From Cyathus striatus (Eukaryota > Basidiomycota > Agaricomycetes > Agaricales > Nidulariaceae): a stretch of DNA of 64,000 bases. Position numbers and translations under genes: made by a program. The stretch covers positions 2,914,001 through 2,978,000 of the forward strand of contig JAOVFP010000015.1 in the NCBI GenBank assembly GCA_025738555.1, in the 5' to 3' direction. Below the pieces are notes generated by a model. It did not search any database and was not told the origin of the DNA. It saw only the letters and a list, made by a program, of their open reading frames with translations. This document shows positions 59,601 through 64,000 of the stretch, in pieces (position 1 is the first letter of the stretch; every line of letters starts with the position of its first letter).

Positions 59601-60468
59601 CAATTTTTGAAGCCGTTGTTTGAAACGCTCTTAATTCTATTTGTTCGAATATGTTTACCGCTATAATATGATCGTCCGATTCAAGATCTATCTGTTCATC
59701 TAGATCAGATTCACTTTCTTCTGGATTCATCGTATTTATTAACGGAGTACATTCTATCGGACATCGTGTAAATTTGATTGTTCCTTTATTCCAGTCTATT
59801 TCTGGGTTATGGGTTCGAAGCCAATCATGTCCAATAAACATGGATGCTTTTCCTAGATTGATAACGGCTAGTTGTAATATTTCCACGTGTCTTCCATGTC
59901 GTACTTTTAATTCAACATAATCGGTAATTGATCCATCGCTGTTAAGAGTTCCGTCTGCATTGTAAACCGGAGAAGGTCGTGGATATTTCTTTGTTGTGAG
60001 TTGGTGTTCTTCCACAAATTTTCGATTAATACAGGTTCCAGTGCTTCCGCTATCCAATAATGCTTTTAGTCCATATGTCCTTTGGGTATCTAAAGTAGTG
60101 ACCATTAAATCGAGATCCATCTGATTTCTGTTTGTTCCTCGGATAAATCTTTTGGGTTTCTTTAATTCTTCTAATGCTGAAATCACATCTTGATCTGAAA
60201 GATCATTTAATTCTGTGATTGTTTTCTGAATTACTTCAGGTCTTCGTTTGGGATGTGTCCAGATACTCAATGTGGCTAAAGCAAGTTCTGATGTTTGGTC
60301 TTTTAATCTCCGTGCGACCCAATACACGTTTCCAGGTTTTACTTCCTGATTAGGGAAGGCGCGTTTAGTTCTTTCTTTTTGTAATGATACGTATTTCGAT
60401 TCCAGATCTACCGTAGGTACAGTTACATTAGAAGGTACATAAAAAGAGGCCGGCGAGTTTGCGCTCAC
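56653..60468 (-). CDS. pol: Chromovirus Pol polyprotein (PR-RT-RNaseH-IN-chromodomain)
   Basis: An uninterrupted frame of 1271 codons. Aspartic protease near residues 130-200 (ALLDSGSTGTCINRKFVEEH). Reverse transcriptase with KKDGSLRPIQDYRKLNELTI and the active site VIVYMDDILIFTE. RNase H with IAFLSHALSPTERNYEIYDK and the WTDHKNLQYF end. Integrase zinc-binding HHCC (HDSAVSGHHGEYKT ... CEACQRTN) and DDE core (ISIDFVGPLPYSQGFDFLMV, IISDRGSQFASHFTKEF, YRPQTNGQVERVNQEIEQYL). The C-terminal chromodomain is YEVEAILAWKTNRKKVLYKI and KWKGYSYDHCTWEPI. The frame has no ATG at its start: it opens with GTG overlapping the TGA of the zinc-knuckle frame, so expression by frameshifting or re-initiation is likely. 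Confidence 0.95.
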   Translation of the reverse strand: MSANSPASFYVPSNVTVPTVDLESKYVSLQKERTKRAFPNQEVKPGNVYWVARRLKDQTSELALATLSIWTHPKRRPEVIQKTITELNDLSDQDVISALEELKKPKRFIRGTNRNQMDLDLMVTTLDTQRTYGLKALLDSGSTGTCINRKFVEEHQLTTKKYPRPSPVYNADGTLNSDGSITDYVELKVRHGRHVEILQLAVINLGKASMFIGHDWLRTHNPEIDWNKGTIKFTRCPIECTPLINTMNPEESESDLDEQIDLESDDHIIAVNIFEQIELRAFQTTASKIAEAQNQQKPKKHWKETVPMYYHEFERVFAKESFDKLPPRRPWDHAIELLPGATSFDCKIYPLSLDEQKQLDEFLDENLNSGRIRPSKSPWASPFFFIKKKDGSLRPIQDYRKLNELTIKNRYPLPLIQELVDKLKKARYFTKLDIRWGYNNVRIKKGDEQYAAFRTNRGLFEPLVMFFGLTNSPATFQTMMNDIFRTEINEGTVIVYMDDILIFTETLEEHRKMVKRVLRKLEEHELYLKPEKCFFEKAEVEYLSLIISKNSVRMDSEKVKAVVDWPVPNNKRELQQFLGFINFYRRFIQGFAKIAKPLHELTGKNEWKWELAQALAFSELKDQIISAPILAMPNDEGKYRVEADSSDFANGAILSQEQVDGKWRPIAFLSHALSPTERNYEIYDKEMLAIMRALDTWRQYLLGAKQIFEIWTDHKNLQYFKKPQKLNRRQARWYTELSEFHYTLHHKPGNQMTKADLLSRRAGHEQGEHDNEDIILLKPEHFRQIYEVHGEDEDIMEQVRKSRKNRDKEVIKMLNLKTKDWEESSEGIITWKNRIYIPKNAKLRERIIRLCHDSAVSGHHGEYKTMELITRDYWWPRIMADIKKYVSGCEACQRTNIHRSKPIGLLNPNSIPEGPWHTISIDFVGPLPYSQGFDFLMVVVDRFTKMAAFIPCNKEIDSPGVAELYLEKVFKNFGMPQRIISDRGSQFASHFTKEFTKRLGVKMNLSTAYRPQTNGQVERVNQEIEQYLRIYVNYDQDDWADRIAVTEFNYNDTVHRATGYTPFYLMYGHHPYGGIRPNGTSRTIGVDEFISTITKARENAKAALTLSNEAMKRGYDRNRKESPEYKPGDLVYVEGINIKSDRPVAKLDDKRYGPFKVIKKVGLASYEIQLPKTWNRKHPVYNTQLLTKHIPAQYKSQQKPKPPPAVVIDDQEQYEVEAILAWKTNRKKVLYKIKWKGYSYDHCTWEPITSLTGSKSLLNKFHRENPECPNV

Positions 60469-61711
60469 TGCTGGCCTTGGGGAAAACCCAATTGAGCAAT
60501 GAGGAGAGCACGTTGCTCTTCCGATAATTTAGTTACATCTGGTATTTCTACTATTCCACTAGTGGAAGCTACAGGTATAGAGTTGTCCATGTTTACATTT
60601 CGTTGTACATAGGGTCCTCGAGGTTTCTTGGGGCATGTGTTGGACATGTGTCCTTTCTCCTTACAATAAAAGCAACGACCTTCTTTCTTTAGTTGGTCGA
60701 GATCCATTCGATTACCACCTTGTGATACCGTAAGATTGGAGCGATCAGGTGTCCTTTGTTGCGTGTTCGGTGTTTGTTGGGGTCCAGGGTTTGTTTGACT
60801 TTGGGGAATCTTTGATTCTGATTCTGTCCTTGTGGTCGTGGGTTTTGTAGAATACGTCCGAAATTAGCCTCTCTACGATTCCTTTCAAATTCCGCTGCCG
60901 TATCGACCCAAGTAATAAGTTTGTCAGTAACTCTAAGTTTTCCGACTTCCATAAGTCTTCGTGCGAGTAAGGGATGTAATCCACGGCGATATTTGTCTAC
61001 AAGGGCCGTATTATCGAATCCGGTAAGGTTCATCCATTGCATAAAGTCGATCGTATAATCTTCAACAGGTCGATTTCCCTGTACAACCTTGTTGATTTGT
61101 TCGATTGCGTTATTCTGTGTTTCGGTGGAAATAAAGAAGAATTGAAGTCTCTCAACAAATGCGTCCCAAGTGAGAAAAGGACATGGGTTCTGAAATGCCT
61201 CATGTTTGATTGCTGCCGAGTTTTCCGTGGCTGGAATATCAACCTTCTGTGTGTCTTCAAGTGTGGGTTCATTTCCATTGTGTGTCGATTTCCATCTAGC
61301 TCGTTCTTCGTTGAACAAGATTAAATCTCCTAAAAACGTGTCTGCCCATCTCTGGGCTCGATTGTCTTTTCCTTTTTTAACCTTTGGTAATGCTACCGTT
61401 ATTTTCTTCCAATCGTTGGTAATGTTCTTTTCCTGAAAATATAGCATCATCTGTCTAAGCCAATTGTTGACTGTATGAGGGTCTCCCTCATAATCTTCCG
61501 GTATTTCGACCTTTTCCTTTGGTTCCGGTCGGTCTTCTTTAATTCCGTTTCGTATTTCCTGAATGACTCCTTGAGTCATTGCAGCAACACTTTCCCCGAT
61601 TACTTGTTTGTTTTCAGGGGTCATGTTGTTCCATCGTGTAATGAATTCATCCTTCATGAAAACTGCCACCAGGGCACCGATAAAACCGAGAATCATTTCG
61701 AGGGTAATCAT
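60465..61711 (-). CDS. gag: Chromovirus Gag with zinc knuckle, one frame break
   Basis: The capsid part (61711-60689 frame) starts MITLEMILGFIGALVAVFMK and includes EDYEGDPHTVNNWLRQMMLY, CPFLTWDAFVERLQFFFIST, NRPVEDYTIDFMQWMNLTGF and ALVDKYRRGLHPLLARRLME. The nucleocapsid (60707-60465 frame) has the CCHC knuckle CFYCKEKGHMSNTC. The two halves are in different frames. In the knuckle's frame a Gag-like linker (PQSQTNPGPQQTPNTQQRTP) is readable back to about 60805, so one missing base near 60803-60810 (beside a CCCC/GGGG run) explains the break better than programmed shifting. The hydrophobic N-terminus is unusual for Gag. Confidence 0.85.
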
Positions 61712-61713
61712 AT

Positions 61714-62151
61714 TTATAGATCGAAGTCAGGGTAAGTAGGTGTAGGGAGTTCTCTTCTGTCGTTATGAATTGTATTTAGAAGAGTTTCGTATCCTAATGG
61801 AGAATTGAAGTCGTGTTCGAAGGGAGAGATATATCGGGTAGGAGTGCTAAATCTCAGACTATTGTCGTGTCCTGGTTCGGTGATAATGGTAAGGGTTCGG
61901 AGTATAGGATGTTCAGGAGGAGTAGGAAGACGGGGTGGTGCGATGTAGTTTGGGATTTGATGAAGGGAAAGGTATGTGTTGGGATCAAAATCCGAGTCGT
62001 CGGAGTCCACCGACACGGCTCTCGGAGTTTGAGAACGGGAATAGGGTGTAGGGCGAGATCGAGGAATGTAGATGGGTACGGATGAAGATGGAATGTGATA
62101 GGATCGGGATCGAAGGGATCGGAAGGTTTGGGAACGAGTAATTGGTGCCAC
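61714..62151 (-). CDS. Small first ORF of the chromovirus
   Basis: A 145-codon frame ends (DLstop) just before the gag ATG, three bases apart. It is basic at the N-terminus and Pro/Ser-rich (PITRSQTFRSLRSRSYHIPS, RPTPYSRSQTPRAVSVDSDD). The first codon is GTG, not ATG (GTG GCA CCA ATT), which may be a lost start. I do not know its role; it could be an N-terminal Gag extension or matrix-like part. Confidence 0.55.
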   Translation of the reverse strand: MAPITRSQTFRSLRSRSYHIPSSSVPIYIPRSRPTPYSRSQTPRAVSVDSDDSDFDPNTYLSLHQIPNYIAPPRLPTPPEHPILRTLTIITEPGHDNSLRFSTPTRYISPFEHDFNSPLGYETLLNTIHNDRRELPTPTYPDFDL

Positions 62152-62516
62152 CGTGATAGATCGAGTAACAGAAGCTCTTGAGGATGCTCGGAAACTAGCG
62201 AGACGTCCTAAGTTTCACGCACACTTTCTTGCAGATAGAACCAGCTGGGGCAACACGTGGTAGCCTCCCCAGTCACTGGTGCCGTGCCAAACTTAAGGCA
62301 GAGGGCCTAAGATGATCGGTAATTCGGACAGTGTCGGGCTCAACGTTACACCAGTCCTCTCGTACTTCCAAGTACAACGATCAAGTCTATCGAACGGAGT
62401 GTACGTCTGGTCCAAGAGGTCCAAGACGGGGAACGAGGTATAGAGAGAAGTTTTGCCGGGGTTCGGCGAGAGAAGAGAAGTTCGGGGTCGAGGAATGAGG
62501 TAGATTCTTGTGCTTT
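62152..62516 (-). other. Chromovirus leader between the 5' LTR and first ORF
   Basis: About 365 bp with GC content higher than the rest of the element. The sequence right after the 5' LTR on the sense strand is AAAGCACAAGAATCTACC, where the primer binding site should be; I could not match it to a tRNA 3' end. Confidence 0.5.
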
Positions 62517-62888
62517 TGTTAGCGACAGACGAGCAAAATACTCGAAGCCGAACTTAAACACTCGAACGAGAGAGAGAAATGAGTCTTATTGCTAATCTGG
62601 AATAAACTAGCACAAGAATAACGAACTACTGACTAGAAAGACCGTATTTATAGAAAGAACCATGAAGTAATCGCATGTACATTAACCTACACTACAATGC
62701 ATGTTACTGTGCTTCTACATTAAGAACTCATGTAATACGTATGGCCGAACTGTGCAACTGTGCCCACAGTAATGATGAGTAACGTATGTTGATACGCATG
62801 GTGTCCGTATTGTAGGTCATGTGACTATCACATGACATAGATAAGATATGATTAGATAAAAGATTAGATAAATGACGAAATCCTAACA
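62517..62888 (-). repeat. 5' LTR of the chromovirus
   Basis: 372 bp, matching 56044-56415 with one difference by eye (position 7 of the plus-strand copy). The element promoter should be here. Followed on its outer side by the CACTT target duplication. Confidence 0.92.
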
Positions 62889-63003
62889 CACTTCTGCTCT
62901 CATTCCCATACCTGTACTCACTTTGGGTTTCCGTTATAGTTCTCCCACGCCCTCTGGGTGTCTTTGCATTCATTTTCCAGTAGGAAGGGAATCGGTATGT
63001 AAC
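62889..63003 (+). repeat. Probable 5' LTR of the older gypsy element, part 2
   Basis: Continuation of the sequence interrupted at 56043. It ends TATGTAACA, 38 bp before the gag start of the older element. See 55411-56043 for the first part; the boundary call is an inference from the TG...CA ends and the position next to gag. Confidence 0.45.
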
Positions 63004-63041
63004 AGTATATGAATACTTATACCTTGGATATCTTTTCTATC

Positions 63042-64000
63042 ATGGCTCCAACTGGGACTTCAGTTACTCGCACAGCGCATACTGCTAGTTATACCAATGC
63101 TGTGGGTGCTCATGCCACCCATGCAGCTATGAGGCAACAGCCTCCACAGAGTACTTCAGGTTCTCTACCTTCTACACCATCTCAGGTTACACCCAGCCCA
63201 GCACCACCTCCTAGTGCTACTTTCCTGGGTCCACCCTTGACTTCCGCTCAATTGCTCTCTGTTCCTGCAGCCAGGAACCTTGGATCCACTCAGGCTCCTC
63301 CAGATGGCACCCCACCGCCATACGGTACAGTCACAGCAGACTGGGAAACTCCTGAGGGTCACGGCTCCGATGGTGGTACCATTGGGCCGCCACCTCCACC
63401 TCCTTCTCAGCCCAACCCTCCGTCTCCACCATTCTCAGATTCAGGGGATGATGGTGATGAGGATGATGTCGACAATCCCAGGCACACACCTCTTGCATGC
63501 CACTCCCGGGAAGACCAGCTTGCTGAAGCTCTCTTGAGAGTTGCAGAAACTGCCCGGGATACGTCAGGATCACGTCGGGAACGTAATGTTCAAAAGCCAG
63601 ATACTTTTGATGGTTCCAGTGCTGAGAAGTTGGAGCAGTTCATCACTCAGTGTCAGATTTACTTCCGGAATAATCCTTCCCAATACTCGGATGGACATTC
63701 CCAGGTCAACTTCACTCTCGCATATCTTCGGGATACTGCACTTCAGCTTGTTATGCCGACCCTCTCCAACCCCTATGCTGATGATGAGTTCCTTCACTCT
63801 TGGGAGGTTTTCATCGTCATGCTAGAGGATAACTTCGGGTTAGCGAACCCGGAAGGGGATGCTGAGAATGATCTGGATGTCCTTGTTATGAAGGATTCAC
63901 AGAAACTGTCCAAATATCTTGTACAGTTCAACAGGCTTGCACAGCGCACCGACTGGGATGATAAATCCTTATGCCACTGACTCTATTCTGAGTTTCCGGG
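63042..64000 (+). pseudogene. gag: Gag of an older Ty3/gypsy (Tf2-like) element, damaged and cut by the window edge
   Basis: The frame from the ATG at 63042 reads MAPTGTSVTRTAHTASYTNA, a long Pro/Ser-rich N-terminus, an acidic stretch, then a Gag capsid-like part: RRERNVQKPDTFDGSSAEKL, EQFITQCQIYFRNNPSQYSD, INFTLAYLRDTALQ-like, GDAENDLDVLVMKDSQKLSK and YLVQFNRLAQRTDWDD. A TGA at 63978-63980 stops it inside a motif that in relatives continues WDD..LRHRFYSGLP; here CGA-like codons read TGC and TGA, as from C-to-T change, and the protein pattern goes on beyond the stop (LYSEFPG). The remaining pol should lie to the right of the window. Confidence 0.75.

Larger units (their letters stand above)
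56044..62888 (-). mobile_element. Ty3/gypsy chromovirus LTR retrotransposon (nearly intact)
   Basis: A 6.8-kb element on the minus strand. Two 372-bp LTRs (56044-56415 and 62517-62888) start TGTTAG and end CTAACA and differ by one base by eye (GTTAGT versus GTTAGC). A 5-bp target duplication CACTT flanks it (56039-56043 and 62889-62893). Order from the 5' side: leader, a small first ORF, gag with a zinc knuckle, and pol with protease, RT, RNase H, integrase and C-terminal chromodomain. The near-identical LTRs show a recent insertion. The polypurine tract lies next to the 3' LTR. It sits inside what looks like the LTR of an older element. Confidence 0.93.

Noticed and set aside
60465..60830. 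Programmed frameshift between the capsid and nucleocapsid parts of gag
   Set aside because: Gag-like linker sequence in the knuckle frame extends well upstream of the overlap, so a simple one-base loss near 60805 is more likely; no slippery heptamer was seen.
62340..62380. Reverse strand AAGTACGAGAGGACTGG in the chromovirus leader resembles a conserved large-subunit rRNA helix
   Set aside because: Only about 15 bases match and the flanks do not follow any rRNA I know; probably chance.
1..64000. CRISPR arrays, bacterial operons or plasmid features
   Set aside because: The window is clearly eukaryotic (introns, fungal genes); no regularly spaced short repeats were seen.

Overview
This window is a piece of a filamentous basidiomycete (Agaricomycetes, mushroom-forming) nuclear genome. 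The evidence is gene structure and gene content: dense genes on both strands, many 45-65 bp GT-AG introns, genes typical of mushroom fungi (a DUF6593-like protein, a CE12 esterase, chromovirus LTR retroelements) and an A mating-type (homeodomain, HD) locus beside a mitochondrial intermediate peptidase (MIP) gene, which is the classical agaricomycete arrangement. All exon joins were made by eye from splice sites and reading frame, so exon ends may be off by a few bases.

Layout. 1-20 kb holds conserved housekeeping genes: dCMP deaminase (cut by the left edge), an RNase P/MRP Pop3-like subunit, VTA1, an unknown coiled-coil protein, a secreted rhamnogalacturonan acetylesterase, a GNL1-type circularly permuted GTPase, a methyltransferase, a small inverted-repeat element, a DUF6593-like protein, a 2-oxoglutarate/Fe(II) oxygenase, UBC12, 5-hydroxyisourate hydrolase and RRP1. 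20.6-22.2 kb holds a decayed FBXO21-like gene. 22.9-42.7 kb holds an RSC9-like chromatin subunit, glycine dehydrogenase (P-protein), a pentatricopeptide protein with two frame breaks, the Sec61 gamma subunit, an orphan seven-helix membrane protein, COG1, TMEM115, a FAM32A homologue and a WHIM-like chromatin protein.

43.1-52 kb is the mating-type region: MIP (frame broken by five small indels within about 450 bp), a divergent HD1/HD2 pair, and then a second complete-looking HD2 gene that has no HD1 partner in view. HD1 and HD2 proteins of compatible partners are known to heterodimerise and switch on dikaryon development. An 11-base motif, CTCCGCATTGT, occurs twice in the HD1/HD2 intergenic region and twice upstream of the second HD2, and I saw it nowhere else in the window; it is a candidate shared regulatory site.

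52-64 kb is transposon-rich. It contains a 0.8 kb inverted-repeat element, a hAT-like non-autonomous element with an 8-bp target duplication, AT-rich sequence, and a young 6.8 kb Ty3/gypsy chromovirus (LTRs differing at one base by eye, 5-bp target duplication) apparently inserted into the LTR of an older gypsy element whose gag runs off the right edge and carries C-to-T/G-to-A type damage. This repeat block directly flanks the unpaired HD2 and may be related to the absence of its partner.
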